In this document: positions 26,201 through 35,003 of the stretch, piece by piece
Numbering within the stretch: the stretch's first letter is position 1
Layout of the letters: each line of letters opens with the position of its first letter
Origin: JBDHAC01 sp039588215
Lineage (GTDB): Bacteria > Gemmatimonadota > Gemmatimonadetes > Palauibacterales > Palauibacteraceae
Length of the DNA stretch: 64,000 nt
Assembly: GCA_039588215.1 (NCBI GenBank)
Contig: JBDHAD010000016.1
Span: 62,001-126,000 of the forward strand
Direction: 5' to 3'
Notes under the pieces: model-generated
The model's database searches: none
What the model was told of the DNA's origin: nothing
Seen by the model: only the letters and a program-made list of their open reading frames with translations
Translations under genes and position numbers: made by a program

Positions 26201-26525
26201 CGCGCGCCGTATCGACGGGGTGGACGGCCACATCCCCGATCGAGTGGGTGGGGAGGTCGTCGGTGATCGACTCGAACGTGATTCCGCGCGTGGTGGTCTT
26301 CCACAGCCCGCCCGTCGAGGAGGCCACGTAGAACACGTCGGGATCAGCGTGGAGCACCTCGAGGTCCACGATCCGGCCGCTCATGGTCGAGGGCCCGATG
26401 GTGCGGAAGTCGAGGTGGGCGAAGGGGTCGAGATCCTGGCCGGCCAGCGGAGTAAAGAGTGCCCCCAGAACGGTAGCGAGTGCCCCCAGAACGGCGAGCG
26501 CGACGAACGAGGTCACGTGCTTCAT
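23259..26525 (-). CDS. Large secreted BNR/sortilin-like beta-propeller protein
   Basis: A 1088-residue exported protein with BNR/Asp-box repeats, often annotated as glycosyl hydrolase or VPS10/sortilin-like. Asp boxes recur: SDDGGQTW, TTDAGQSW, SIDGGDTW, SEDSGETW, SDDGGRTF, SRDQGQNW, STDAGASF, SPDRGASW. Residues about 40-760 make two propellers. A Glu/Gly-rich linker with GPGGGGPGGGGFGG (about 900-930) leads to a C-terminal beta domain and coiled-coil-like Glu/Arg helices. The signal peptide contains a 7-residue tandem duplication (VLGALAT / VLGALFT). No catalytic residues can be assigned; a binding or peptidase-inhibitor role is as likely as hydrolysis. The Tat reductase lies 35 bases upstream in the same operon. 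Confidence 0.85.
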   Translation of the reverse strand: MKHVTSFVALAVLGALATVLGALFTPLAGQDLDPFAHLDFRTIGPSTMSGRIVDLEVLHADPDVFYVASSTGGLWKTTTRGITFESITDDLPTHSIGDVAVHPVDTARVWLGMGERASRQSSSWGDGVWRSDDGGQTWTHVGLADSRHIGRIVLHPADRNVAYVAAMGHLWGPNEERGLYRTTDAGQSWERILFVDEDTGAVDVAMDPVDHDVMYASTYQRRRRPWGFHGGGPGSALWKSIDGGDTWTQLTNVGLDNGLPTGTIGRIGISIYRSDPRIVYASIEQGLRYNASTAYEERLAGIYRSEDSGETWEHMSDWNPRPMYASQILVDPSDDQRIYMVNTYSWSDDGGRTFERARQSLHGDDRLVWVDPNDSDHVMKADDGGLGISYDRGVTWWYARHLPVSQWYRVRTDMKKPFWVYGGLQDNGSWAGPSATYRSEGIRHDDWIKWGGGDGFLNVVDTTDNRTLYVESQYLGLSRVDMATGERSDIRPGDPEGAIGARRNWRTWPDLSDPFERLGNAMEPANWDGPFTISPHDNHTIYAGTRRLWRSRDQGQNWEDLGDWTTGTDRRTLGIMGQAPTDTTRSLDDGIPYWPTLTAIEESPVQEGLLYIGTDDGQVLVSTDAGASFLNVTDRLPGAPDMMWVNTIEVSRATGGRAYVVASNYRNDDYANYAWATEDFGQTWRSIAARLPADMVTRAVREDPRNPDVLYMGTEFGLFYSPDRGASWAELRGDLPTMAINDLVIHPRDNDLVLGTHGRGIWLLDNVNPLQELGAVAMAGGDNDETSPVHVFSTEPAEQIRYRREGGHGGDAIFFGENPPAGGIIDYWLASEVAGDEETDAEGAGNQPSGGEESSDERPGNQGADGEAVSITVHDASGAEVAQLEGTGHAGINRVVWDLRHSEPEVADGADPGEGPGGGGPGGGGFGGSQRRGPLVVPGTYTVRVSALGETAEGTIEVREDPRIAAEMDPDERAAWTGMLLEIAQLRREARALSRRVREVLGSARPESENADDETQDPSLEALEVLARETGELASRIGRLEGEAQDTVGPLTGDQASQWVFAQDMYEALSEEAETLLEAFEEPEPPGS

Positions 26526-26560
26526 GTCGGCATCCAGATCAGATGTGTGGCCGGCGTGGG

Positions 26561-27496
26561 CTACAGCGCGTCGAAGAACTGCTCCATCCGAGTACGCATC
26601 GCCGCGTCGGGCATCCAGCCGCGGGCCGCGCCCATGTTGTCGACCATGTGGTGCGGCTTCGTCGTGCCGGGGATCGCGCACGTGATGGCCGGGTGCGAGA
26701 CGACGTACTTGAGGAAGAAGTGCCCCCAGCTGTCGCACCACTCCGACGCCCAATCGGGCACATCCATGCCCTCCACGGCCTGGAACAGTCGCGCTCGACC
26801 GAACGGGAGGTTGATCAGCGTGGCGATCCCCCTGTCCTGGCACATGGGGAGGATGCGCTCCGAGGACGCACGGTCACCGAGCGAGTAGTTGATCTGGACG
26901 AAGTCCAGCTCCTCGCTCCCGATCGTCTGCTCCATGCGCTCGAAGGCGCGTGCGCTGGACGACGTGACGCCCGTGTACCGAATTCGCCCCGCGGCCTTCC
27001 ACTCCCTGATCGTGGCCAGCTGGGTGGCCGTGTCGCGCAGGTTGTGGACCTGCATGAGATCGACCTGCTCCTGGTGGAGCTTCTCAAACGAGCCCTCCAT
27101 GCGGGCGATCCCCTCGGCTCTTCCCTCGCGGTCGACCTTGGTGGCCCAGAATACGTCGTCTCCGTGGCCGAGCTCCGCGATCAGGTCGCCGAGCACGGTC
27201 TCGGACGTGCTGCGCCCGTAACCGGCTGCCGTGTCGATCACCGTGCCGCCGTGCTCGACAAACGCCGCGAGCGTCCCGCGGAATTGCTCCATCTCCTCCG
27301 CCGTGGCAGACGTGTTGTAGCTCCGTGTCCCGATCCCGATCACCGGGATCTCTTCACCGCTGGACGGGATCGGCTTGGTGACGACGTCGGATGATTGCGG
27401 ACGCACAGTCCACGCTCGCGCGGATCCGCGCCCGATGGCCAGGTAGGCCCCCGCACCCGCACCCAGCTTCAGCAGTTCTCGGCGTGTCAGCTTCAT
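26561..27496 (-). CDS. Tat-exported aldo/keto reductase
   Basis: A 311-residue aldo/keto reductase with a twin-arginine signal (TRRELLKLGAGAGAYLAIG). Catalytic-type positions are visible: Asp and Tyr in VIDTAAGYGRS, Lys in FWATKVD and His in LMQVHNLRD. The cofactor-binding C-terminus is CAIPGTTKPHHMVDN. The ATG at 27496 has GGAG about 8 bases upstream. Folded export by Tat suggests that it carries its nicotinamide cofactor with it. It precedes the BNR protein by 35 bases. Confidence 0.88.
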   Translation of the reverse strand: MKLTRRELLKLGAGAGAYLAIGRGSARAWTVRPQSSDVVTKPIPSSGEEIPVIGIGTRSYNTSATAEEMEQFRGTLAAFVEHGGTVIDTAAGYGRSTSETVLGDLIAELGHGDDVFWATKVDREGRAEGIARMEGSFEKLHQEQVDLMQVHNLRDTATQLATIREWKAAGRIRYTGVTSSSARAFERMEQTIGSEELDFVQINYSLGDRASSERILPMCQDRGIATLINLPFGRARLFQAVEGMDVPDWASEWCDSWGHFFLKYVVSHPAITCAIPGTTKPHHMVDNMGAARGWMPDAAMRTRMEQFFDAL

Positions 27497-27650
27497 GGGA
27501 GATCTCCGGTACATGGTTTTGCCAGGACGTCACTTCTTCCCTAGGGAACAGATGGGCGCGGGGCAACGTTGGACGGCCCGCGACTCTCGGTGCCGGCGGT
27601 CCCGGCCAGAGCACCGAGCCGCCGCCGGGAGATCGCTCGCACGGAGCGTC

Positions 27651-29408
27651 TTATTGGTTGGCGGTGTCGCAGATGGTGGGTGGCTCGTACGTCCAGCCGT
27701 GACGCGATCGACGATCCTCACGCCGCATCATGAAGCCGGCGTACCGTCCGACGAGCGGCCCCACCGCGCGAGCCTTGAACCCGAATTCGCGGTAGAAGTC
27801 ACGCAGGATCCGCCTGATCTTCGGCTCCAGAACCGGGTCCGCGCGAGCCCACCGCCGTGCCGCCCACAGCGCACCTGCGTAACTGGCGGCGAGATTGCGG
27901 GCCTCCCAGGCGAACCGCCGGCGGATTCGGTCGTCGGAGTAGTTCCGGTACCGCCGCCACCCCTGCAACGTAGTTCGCGCGACCCTCACGATGCTCGGCC
28001 CGTTCACCTTGAAGTCGCGGTCGAACGCCCTGCGAAGGAACTCCGTCTCCTGCCCATCCTTGATATGGGGGTGCTGGTGCGCGAACCGGAATTGTCCGTG
28101 ACGGTCCGCCTCGGGGCACTCGTCGGGATCGACGAGCGTGCCCTTCTCCAGATGCTCCGTGTACAGCGGTGTGCCGGCGACGGGCGTGTACAGCATGAAC
28201 TGATGGAAGTCCGTGTCGTGAGCCACGGCGTAGTCGATGGCGGCGTCGATGTTGTCGGGCGTGTGCCCCTCGAGCCCGATGATGGTCGAGCCGAGCACGC
28301 GGATCCCGTGGCTTTGCAGCGCACGCACCAACTCCTGGGTGTCGGTCCCCCTGAGCTTGACGTAGTCCGCTTCCTCGCCCTCGAGCCCCATCCACACCCA
28401 CGAGATCCCGAGAGCCACCAGCTGCTCGATCGTGTATCGCTGGAGCACGTTGGCCGAGCTGAACGAGTACAGTGCCCAGGGCTTGTCGTTGTCCGCCATG
28501 AGGTCCAGCAATCGCAACGCCCGCTTCCGATACAGCAAGAAGTTCTCGTCCATCACGAAGAACGACCGCACCTGCATCGCGTCTTCCAGCTCACACATGA
28601 CGTCGAACAGCTCGTCCCCTGTCTCGTAGAAGTGGACGAACTTCCCTTTTCCGCCGAACATCGCCGAGGTCGCGCAGAAATTGCAGCCCATCGGACAGCC
28701 CACGGAGGGGATCAGCGTCGCCGCGCCGTTGCCGGGTCGGCCGCTGAGGGGGATTCCCATCGAGCGCCCTCCGATGCCGGAGGGGATATGGGGGTGCCGG
28801 ATCGGGCGGTTTTCGTCTTCCGAGAGGAAATGCCGCATCCAGCGCACGCCCTCGCCCCGGACGATGTGGTCGGCGTCGATGTACAGGTGCAGGTCGGGAA
28901 GGTTAGCCACGTGCCCCCCGACCACGATCGTGGCCTCGGGCGCGTGCTCGCGAATCAGCTCGCACATCTTCCGCACCTTCCCGACGTTGGGCTGGATCGC
29001 TCCGATTCCCACGATGTCGTAGCGGTACGCCGTGATCTCGTAGATGAAGCGATCCATGCTCGGGAAATCCAGCAGCGTGCAGGGAGCGTCGATGTTGTTC
29101 TGGATGAGCATGAGCCCCCACGAGCGATGGAACATCCGCAGCGAGAACCCGCCCTGCTCCCTTGTAACTTGGTTGTGGTACAGCTCCATCGGATTGATGG
29201 CCCGGCTTCCGTACTCGTCGTCGCGCGCGTAGGGGCCGAACACGCTGGTCAGCAACACGCGCGCGTCGGATCGCAGCGGATGGCGCGGAGGATCGGGCGG
29301 GGTCGCCCCGAGGGCCGGAATCACGGTTCGGCTGTCTCCAGGCAGAAATCCGTCCAGGTAAAAGCGAACGGGCGCTAGCTCCGGCGTCGGCACACGGAGC
29401 TTAAGCAA
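27651..29408 (-). CDS. B12-binding-type radical SAM enzyme
   Basis: A 585-residue protein. The N-terminal third (about 50-200) resembles the B12-binding domain (DIVGIGAIQPNVGKVRKMCE, TIVVGGHVANLPDL), though the classical cobalamin His motif is not obvious. The radical SAM core has Cys238-x3-Cys242-x2-Cys245 (GCPMGCNFC), FFVMDENFLLY and SSANVLQRY. The C-terminal 130 residues are basic and helical. The start is uncertain: TTG at 29408 overlaps a TATATT element, so GTG at 29393 (perhaps leaderless) may be the real one. No ribosome site is seen. Such proteins make methylations or rearrangements in lipid or natural-product pathways; the substrate is unknown. Confidence 0.8.
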   Translation of the reverse strand: MLKLRVPTPELAPVRFYLDGFLPGDSRTVIPALGATPPDPPRHPLRSDARVLLTSVFGPYARDDEYGSRAINPMELYHNQVTREQGGFSLRMFHRSWGLMLIQNNIDAPCTLLDFPSMDRFIYEITAYRYDIVGIGAIQPNVGKVRKMCELIREHAPEATIVVGGHVANLPDLHLYIDADHIVRGEGVRWMRHFLSEDENRPIRHPHIPSGIGGRSMGIPLSGRPGNGAATLIPSVGCPMGCNFCATSAMFGGKGKFVHFYETGDELFDVMCELEDAMQVRSFFVMDENFLLYRKRALRLLDLMADNDKPWALYSFSSANVLQRYTIEQLVALGISWVWMGLEGEEADYVKLRGTDTQELVRALQSHGIRVLGSTIIGLEGHTPDNIDAAIDYAVAHDTDFHQFMLYTPVAGTPLYTEHLEKGTLVDPDECPEADRHGQFRFAHQHPHIKDGQETEFLRRAFDRDFKVNGPSIVRVARTTLQGWRRYRNYSDDRIRRRFAWEARNLAASYAGALWAARRWARADPVLEPKIRRILRDFYREFGFKARAVGPLVGRYAGFMMRREDRRSRHGWTYEPPTICDTANQ

Positions 29409-29543
29409 ATATAAACATACGCAAGTCGGTAACGCACGGCACCTTCCCCCCTTTTTCGCTCCGGCACCGCGGGGCCGCTTCCGCGACCCACAAGCGTACC
29501 TGAGGTAGCCACACGCCCCAGGGGCCCTGAGGCCAGATGGATG

Positions 29544-29583
29544 ACCGGACCCCCGGAGCCATGTCGGCCCCGGGGGGTCCGGT
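29544..29583 (-). terminator. Long GC hairpin downstream of the metzincin gene
   Basis: ACCGGACCCCC (29544-29554) pairs with GGGGGTCCGGT (29573-29583), an 11-base stem with a partly paired loop. It lies about 75 bases after the stop of the minus-strand gene ending at 29657. There is no U run, so it may be a Rho-dependent or processing structure. Confidence 0.55.
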
Positions 29584-29656
29584 TGTGGTTACCGAGCCAG
29601 CCTACCGGGTCGCGCCGAGCCCGTCGTACATGACGTGATGGGCTCGGCTCTGCGGC

Positions 29657-32170
29657 TCACTCGCTCGTGTCCAGCAGCCGCTCGATCTCCATGCGGATAT
29701 CCTCGAGGTGGAGCCGGGTCATGGAATCACTGGCCCGCGGGATCGCCTGCCCCAGCATCGCGTCCAGCGTCCTCAGCTCTCCCCGCAGCACGGGGCGCTG
29801 GTCGGACTCCCAGCGCGGTTGCTGCTGTGCCTGCTGGCCGAAGCCTCCACCCCCCGTCTCGCGCGGCGGGGGCGGATTCAGCTGCTGATCCACCGCCTCC
29901 ATGAAGGCGCGCTGCAAGTTCCGGCGATACACGTCGACCCGGACCGTGGCACCCTCCAGCTCGCTCCAGATCGCTTCGCGCAGGTCCTCCATGAGATCGG
30001 CCGCGGTGTAGGCGCGCGAGGCGCTTCCGGCCAGGGCCTCGTACTCGACGAGCCGGTCCATGCGACTCTTGTTCAGCAGCGTGTTGATCACGCGCGACTG
30101 AGCCTGCCGGAGTCGCGGGATCACGCCCTCCGCCTCGATCCGGGTCAGGATCTCCCGATCCACGAACATCTCGGGCGTGCGGAACGCGTTCTCGGCCAAG
30201 AAGCGCACCGCCTCCGCCTGCCGCTCCCTGCTCACCGGCTCGAAGCGAGGACCGGTACCCAGCTTCTCCTGCGTCTCGGCACCGCCAACGACCGCTGCGA
30301 CGTGACCCATGTAGCGCCCCCACTGCGACACGGCGGCCCCGTACAGCTCGTCCAGCGTGTCGTACTCCTCACCCTCCTTCTCGGCGACGTCCACCAACAT
30401 GCCCATGACCCGCTCGAGATTCCTGAGCGCCAGCGTCGTCGAGTAGACGGCGTCCGCGTCGCCCACGGCTTCGGTGAGGGCACCGGGATCGTTGCGTGAA
30501 TCGGAGGTCGTCCACCGGAGCCACGGGACCGTGTCCTGCACCCGCGACCACTGGTTGAGGGTGTCCCACTCCTCGTCGGGAGTCGTGGCGCCCGGAATCG
30601 GCTTGTAGCCCCACGAAACCGCGAACCGGTCGTACGGCCCGACACCCGGGATGAGGAGCTCCACCGGGATGTTGTCTTCGGGTTGGGCCACGTAGTTCAT
30701 GCGCGAGTAGTCCATCAGGGTGGCGACATGACCGCCCATCCGCCGCAGGAACGACTCGCTCCGCAGACTGTCCGCCGGGTACTGCGAGCTGGCCTTCATG
30801 TTGTGGGGCATCCCGATCGAGTGCCCGATCTCGTGCGTGACCACGTACTCGACCAGCCGCCCGATCAGCGAGTCGGGCATCGGCAGGCTCTGCGCCCGCT
30901 CGTCCAGCGGCCCGACCTGAATGAAGTACCAGTTGCGGAGCAGATTCATGATGTTGTGATACATGTTCACTTCACCCTTGAGAATCTGCCCTGAGCGCGG
31001 ATCGACGGTCTGGCCGCCGGTGGCGTTGGCGACCGTGGAGGGACGCCAGTAGATGGCGGAGTAGCGCGCGTCATAGAGCGAGAAGTCGGGGTCCTCTTCG
31101 GGGGTGGGAGCCACCCTGCCGAAGATGGCGTTGCTGTAGCCGGCGCCCTCGAACGCGGGTTGCCACTTCTCCACCCCCGAGACCACCCAGGGCTGGAGCC
31201 ATTCGGGGGTGGCGGGATCGATCCAGTACACGATCGGCTCCACCGGATCGGAGATCTCCTGATCCGGGCTCTGCTTCTCGAGTCGGAAGCGCCGGATGAT
31301 GCGGCGCGTCTCCGCACGGTGCTCCGGCCGGCTGTAATCGATGTACTGGTTGCTGTTGAATCCGACGCGCGGATCCCGCAGCCGCGGCATCATCGGATTC
31401 TCAGGCAGACGCCGCATGCTCCAGTGGATGCGGGCCGTCTGCGTCGTGGGCTGGTTGTTCGCGCCGCCCGCCGGAGGCCCGGGTGGCTGGGGTCCCCCGC
31501 CTCCCCCCGTCGTCTCACGCGAGGAACCGGTCTGGACGGCCTCCACCTCGACGTTCTCATCGAAGGGCGCCACGTGGTCGATATAGGACCGACTGCCCTG
31601 GACGCCCTGGATGGAGTTCATGTCCGTGTTCGTGGACGTATACAGGTCGGTCACCTCGATGACTGCCGCGCTGTCCGGTCCGTACGCCTCGACCGAGAAG
31701 CGCCCGATGATGGGTCCCTGGCGCAGGTGGTCGACCGCACGGGCGACGTTGGTCTCATCGTCCGCGATCACCTCGTAGGTGCGCTCACGGAAGTTGACGT
31801 GGTTCCCATCGCGCTCCCAGACGACGATGCGGCTTCGCCCGCCACGGAAGAAGCCGCTGGCACGGGTATCACTGACGCGGCGCGCGATCAGGAGCATCTC
31901 CACTTCGAGCTCCGCCTCGGGAATCTCGAAATAGAGCTTGTCGCCGATCTGGTGCGTCTTGAACATCCCCTCGCGCGTGCGCGCGTCCTCGGTGATCACC
32001 TCGTCATAGGGCTTGGGTTCCTGGCTCTCCTGCTGGCCCCCGCGGTCGGGTGGGCCGCCCTCTCCGCCGGGCCGGCCCTGTTGGGCCGCGGCCGACGCGG
32101 GCGGGAAGACCCAGACCAGCGCGGCCGCCAGGGCCACCGCGAGCGTGGGTGTGCCGTATCGAATGCGCAT
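29657..32170 (-). CDS. Secreted zinc-dependent metzincin-like protease (DUF5117/DUF4953 type)
   Basis: An 837-residue exported protease. The signal peptide (residues 1-31, ending ASAAAQQ) follows the ATG at 32170, which has GGGAG about 9 bases upstream. The zinc motif HEIGHSIGMPH is a full metzincin HExxHxxGxxH, and LMDYSRMNY is the Met-turn. The N-terminal DUF5117-like part includes GKMFKT-type sequence after EDARTREGMF, and a low-complexity Gly/Pro stretch (GGGGGPQPPGPPAGG) lies near residue 215. The C-terminal ~250 residues are helical with a Pro/Gly/Gln-rich insert (QQAQQQPRWE). Likely role: extracellular or periplasmic protein breakdown. Confidence 0.9.
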   Translation of the reverse strand: MRIRYGTPTLAVALAAALVWVFPPASAAAQQGRPGGEGGPPDRGGQQESQEPKPYDEVITEDARTREGMFKTHQIGDKLYFEIPEAELEVEMLLIARRVSDTRASGFFRGGRSRIVVWERDGNHVNFRERTYEVIADDETNVARAVDHLRQGPIIGRFSVEAYGPDSAAVIEVTDLYTSTNTDMNSIQGVQGSRSYIDHVAPFDENVEVEAVQTGSSRETTGGGGGPQPPGPPAGGANNQPTTQTARIHWSMRRLPENPMMPRLRDPRVGFNSNQYIDYSRPEHRAETRRIIRRFRLEKQSPDQEISDPVEPIVYWIDPATPEWLQPWVVSGVEKWQPAFEGAGYSNAIFGRVAPTPEEDPDFSLYDARYSAIYWRPSTVANATGGQTVDPRSGQILKGEVNMYHNIMNLLRNWYFIQVGPLDERAQSLPMPDSLIGRLVEYVVTHEIGHSIGMPHNMKASSQYPADSLRSESFLRRMGGHVATLMDYSRMNYVAQPEDNIPVELLIPGVGPYDRFAVSWGYKPIPGATTPDEEWDTLNQWSRVQDTVPWLRWTTSDSRNDPGALTEAVGDADAVYSTTLALRNLERVMGMLVDVAEKEGEEYDTLDELYGAAVSQWGRYMGHVAAVVGGAETQEKLGTGPRFEPVSRERQAEAVRFLAENAFRTPEMFVDREILTRIEAEGVIPRLRQAQSRVINTLLNKSRMDRLVEYEALAGSASRAYTAADLMEDLREAIWSELEGATVRVDVYRRNLQRAFMEAVDQQLNPPPPRETGGGGFGQQAQQQPRWESDQRPVLRGELRTLDAMLGQAIPRASDSMTRLHLEDIRMEIERLLDTSE

Positions 32171-32563
32171 CGTGTCTATCTCCCTCCGGGGCGTGAATCC
32201 TTCTGCGATACAAACACGCGAGCGTGCGGATGGGATGCCGAGGGCACCGCTCCTCGGCTCTCGGTTGAAGCGCTGGTTCGGAGGGTAGACGCTCTCGGTG
32301 ACCGGGCCAGAGCACCCCATAGAGTTGGTCCGCACTGTGGCTTGTGGCCCACAGGAGATCCACCCGTTAGGGTGGGCCAAAATGTCCGGGTAGCGGCCCC
32401 GCTGCACGGAAGGTGGTCTTGCGTAAGCAGTTGCCAGTGTTAGCTTTTGGCTTCCTCCATGTTCCGAATCCTGGCATGGTTTTGGCTTCCAGCTTTTGAG
32501 TTGCCCCAGGCCCTCGCCAAGGTGGCTCTTGGCACGTCCGATAGAATCCAAGGGAGACGGGCT
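32171..32563. other. Divergent intergenic region
   Basis: About 393 bases between the metzincin (minus) and a lipoprotein gene (plus). An 11-base direct repeat TTTTGGCTTCC occurs at 32445-32455 and 32480-32490. It is locally AT-richer near 32430-32500, a likely promoter area, but no clean -35/-10 pair was found. Confidence 0.4.
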
Positions 32564-32971
32564 ATGGTGAAGCGCCTCCGTACACTGATCCCCGTGGTAC
32601 TCGTCGTGACCCTCCTACCGTGGGTGACGGCATGCGAGGATACTGAGGAACCCCAGTTCCCCACGATCACCGGATCCTGGGAGGGCACGTCGGGCGAGAT
32701 CACGATGGCCCTCAGCATCTTCGAAGGCGAGAACGGAGTCATCGACGGCTCGGGAACGATCAGCTCACAGCACGCGTCGTTCCCCTTCCGGGCGCAGGGC
32801 GGTCACCTGTTCCCCGATGTCTCATTGACGCTCGATCTGACGGGTGAGAGCGAGCAACTGGCGTTCGATGGTGTGGTTGCTTTTGATGCGCAGGGCGTGA
32901 TTCCGGAAATGGACGCATCGGTGACCGGAGGCGGCTTCGACCGTTTTCCGATCACTCTTGCCCGACGTTAG
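32564..32971 (+). CDS. Small lipoprotein of unknown function
   Basis: A 135-residue lipoprotein starting at ATG 32564 (GGGAG 8 bases upstream), with a hydrophobic signal and the lipobox-like WVTAC. The mature part is beta-rich: GSWEGTSGEITMALSIFEGE, then GTISSQHASFPFRAQGGH, resembling the small lipocalin-like or Ig-like lipoproteins common in this phylum-type genome. The neighbour at 33002 is another lipoprotein with a similar layout, 30 bases away. Confidence 0.7.
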   Translation: MVKRLRTLIPVVLVVTLLPWVTACEDTEEPQFPTITGSWEGTSGEITMALSIFEGENGVIDGSGTISSQHASFPFRAQGGHLFPDVSLTLDLTGESEQLAFDGVVAFDAQGVIPEMDASVTGGGFDRFPITLARR

Positions 32972-33001
32972 TCACGAGTCCGATACGATAGCGGGAGTCT
33001 T

Positions 33002-33625
33002 ATGATGAACCGTCGAAATATGCTCGTCTTCGCTCTCGTGGCCGTCGGCCTCCAACTCGCGTGTGAAGCGGAGGATTCGGCCCCACTGGGGATCGATCAA
33101 AACGAGAACACCGTCAGCCTCCTGGCACAGATCGAAGGGCAGTACAGCGGAGACTGGACCATCGAGATCCTTCCGAGGCACCCGACCCTCAGCGTGTTTG
33201 GCGTCTGCCCCGGCCATGTCATCATCCGGCGGGAGTCAGTCAAGGAGCGGTTGCTCGGTTCAACTTTCACCGGCACCTACTTCATCGATGCAGTCAGCGA
33301 CTGCGCGGGGGGCAGCACCGTGACGGGCGAGGTAATCAACGGCACGCTTCGAGAGGACGGCGGGGTGAACTTCGGCCTCGATGTACCGCGATCAAACGGG
33401 AATTTCTTCGAAGATGTTCTTGCGGGCAGTGGGGTCAACTTCTCACCCACGGAGGCTTTGGGCTGTGGGCTTGTGGCGGCAGACCTCAATAACCATATGG
33501 ATGGCTCGATTGTGGCCGACCGCCTGCGGACTGCAAACAGCGCGGGGTTGGCTTGTGCGCAAAACCCCGATTCGCTCCCGCCGCCCGCGTTCGCCATGCG
33601 GGTCTCTATCGACGCGACCAAGTGA
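33002..33625 (+). CDS. Lipoprotein of unknown function
   Basis: A 207-residue lipoprotein with lipobox GLQLAC. Two adjacent ATGs (33002/33005) follow GGGAG. The mature sequence is beta-rich (IEGQYSGDWTIEILP, STFTGTYFIDAVSDC, STVTGEVINGTL), resembling an extended version of the preceding lipoprotein, whose GSWEGT matches its YSGDWT region. Four mature cysteines could form disulfides. Function unknown. Confidence 0.7.
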   Translation: MMNRRNMLVFALVAVGLQLACEAEDSAPLGIDQNENTVSLLAQIEGQYSGDWTIEILPRHPTLSVFGVCPGHVIIRRESVKERLLGSTFTGTYFIDAVSDCAGGSTVTGEVINGTLREDGGVNFGLDVPRSNGNFFEDVLAGSGVNFSPTEALGCGLVAADLNNHMDGSIVADRLRTANSAGLACAQNPDSLPPPAFAMRVSIDATK

Positions 33626-33673
33626 GCGGCTGATCGCGACTGCTTCGCTGGCATGCGCGAATCCGCAGGCCGG

Positions 33674-34297
33674 ATGCGTCTGAGAGCGGGTGTTCCCGCT
33701 GCGCTGGTGCTCATCTTTACGGCGGGAGGAGCCGCAGCTCAATCCTATCTGACCGTCGAACCTCGCGTCGGTGTAGCGATTCCACTGGGTGACTTGAAGG
33801 ACATTTCTGACGAGGGGTTCGCGGTCGGGGGCTCGGCCTCCTGGTTCTTCCATGAGAATATCGGGATTCGTGCCGATCTCGTCGCGCAGGTGCTGAACGA
33901 CCGGATGGACCCTTTCGGCATCGTGCCGGCCCCCCCGCTCACACTGATTCACTTCACGGCCGGATTCGAGATCGACTTCGCCCCGCCCAGCGGCCAGGTC
34001 CAACCCTTCAGTTTCCGGATCCATGGCGGCGGCGGCGGAACTCGGGTGAGTGGAAGCGCCGAATACACGGACGGTAGCTCTGTGGACTTCTCGGAGACCT
34101 ATCTCTCCGTTGTCGGGGGCGCGGCGATTGGGTATCGCGTAACCTCGCGCATCGAAGTGTTTGCGGATGGTTCCGCGTACCTCGTGCTGTTCAAGGACGA
34201 GGATACCGAGGTGTTCGCCGAGCGCTCACTGCAGGTCAAGACGTTTTCGGAGGGATGGTTGTTCCCGGTCACCGCCGGCGTAAGGCTTATCTTCTAG
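33674..34297 (+). CDS. Small outer-membrane beta-barrel (OmpW/OmpA-barrel-like)
   Basis: A 207-residue exported barrel protein. The signal peptide (MRLRAGVPAALVLIFTAGGA) supports ATG 33674; an ATG at 33653 would add seven residues. Alternating beta-strands follow (YLTVEPRVGVAIPLGDL, VGGSASWFFHENIGIRADLV, FSFRIHGGGGGTRVSG), and the chain ends in GVRLIF with a terminal Phe, the signal for BAM insertion. It is probably an eight-stranded barrel. It lies 48 bases after the lipoprotein genes and may share their transcript. Confidence 0.78.
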   Translation: MRLRAGVPAALVLIFTAGGAAAQSYLTVEPRVGVAIPLGDLKDISDEGFAVGGSASWFFHENIGIRADLVAQVLNDRMDPFGIVPAPPLTLIHFTAGFEIDFAPPSGQVQPFSFRIHGGGGGTRVSGSAEYTDGSSVDFSETYLSVVGGAAIGYRVTSRIEVFADGSAYLVLFKDEDTEVFAERSLQVKTFSEGWLFPVTAGVRLIF

Positions 34298-34549
34298 AAC
34301 GCCGCAAACGGTCACGCCGCCGTCGCACGTCCTTCAGCACGCTTCGTCACAGGTATTGTACGAGCCCGGGCACGGCCTAGACGGCAGGGAATCGGGCGTC
34401 GAGGCTTACAAGCGTCGCATCTTCCACCGCCTCCCGACGTCCTCGAGGACGTTACGACTGGGCTGGTCAGGAGCGCTAGGAGCGTGTAGATCCCCCCATC
34501 GCGGAATCGCCACTACCGCACGATCCACCTCAACCGAGGAGATCCAAAC

Positions 34550-34840
34550 ATGCGCAAGTTCATCATCGAGCGAGACCTTCCAGGCATCGGCGGCGCCGCT
34601 TCGAGTGACCTCCAGGGCGCGGCGCAGACGTCCAATGCCGCGCTCGCGGAGCTCGGAGCGGACATCCAGTGGGTGCACAGCTACGTGGCGGGAGACAAGA
34701 CGTTCTGCGTCTACCTGGCGCGCGATGAGGAGATCATTCACAAGCACTCCGAGTTGAGCGGTTTCCCGGCGACCACGATCACCGAGATCAAGCGCATCAT
34801 CGATCCGACCACGGAGGCGAAGGTTAGCCGGACGCGCTGA
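34550..34840 (+). CDS. DUF4242 family small protein
   Basis: A 96-residue protein: KFIIERDLPGIG, SNAALAELGADIQWVHSYVAG, KTFCVYLARDEEIIHKHSEL and SGFPATTITEIKRIIDPTT match the DUF4242/nickel-responsive ferredoxin-like fold. No signal peptide, so it is cytoplasmic. GAGGAG lies about 8 bases before the ATG. The 252 bases upstream hold nothing that I recognise. Confidence 0.82.
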   Translation: MRKFIIERDLPGIGGAASSDLQGAAQTSNAALAELGADIQWVHSYVAGDKTFCVYLARDEEIIHKHSELSGFPATTITEIKRIIDPTTEAKVSRTR

Positions 34841-35003
34841 CCGCGGACGCTCCGGCGCTTGAGAAAACCACGCCGGCCCCCTCCTTGACCTGTGGCGCTG
34901 GCCCGCGGCACGCTCTATCTCAAAACCCATTGTGAGAAGCGCGGCCGATTCTGGCCGAAAACAGCGCTTCGAAGCACGCCGAACCAAAGCGCCGGGGGAT
35001 AGG

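Noticed and set aside
26457..26494. CRISPR-like or regulatory repeat
   Set aside because: Only two units, inside the signal-peptide coding region, period 21; explained as in-frame slippage.
27495..29378. 627-residue plus-strand open frame
   Set aside because: Antisense shadow of the B12-type radical SAM gene, which has clear catalytic motifs.
34932..35003. Longer N-terminus for the GH109-type protein
   Set aside because: The ATG at 35004 has a purine-rich ribosome site and keeps the Tat/lipobox signal nearer the N-terminus.
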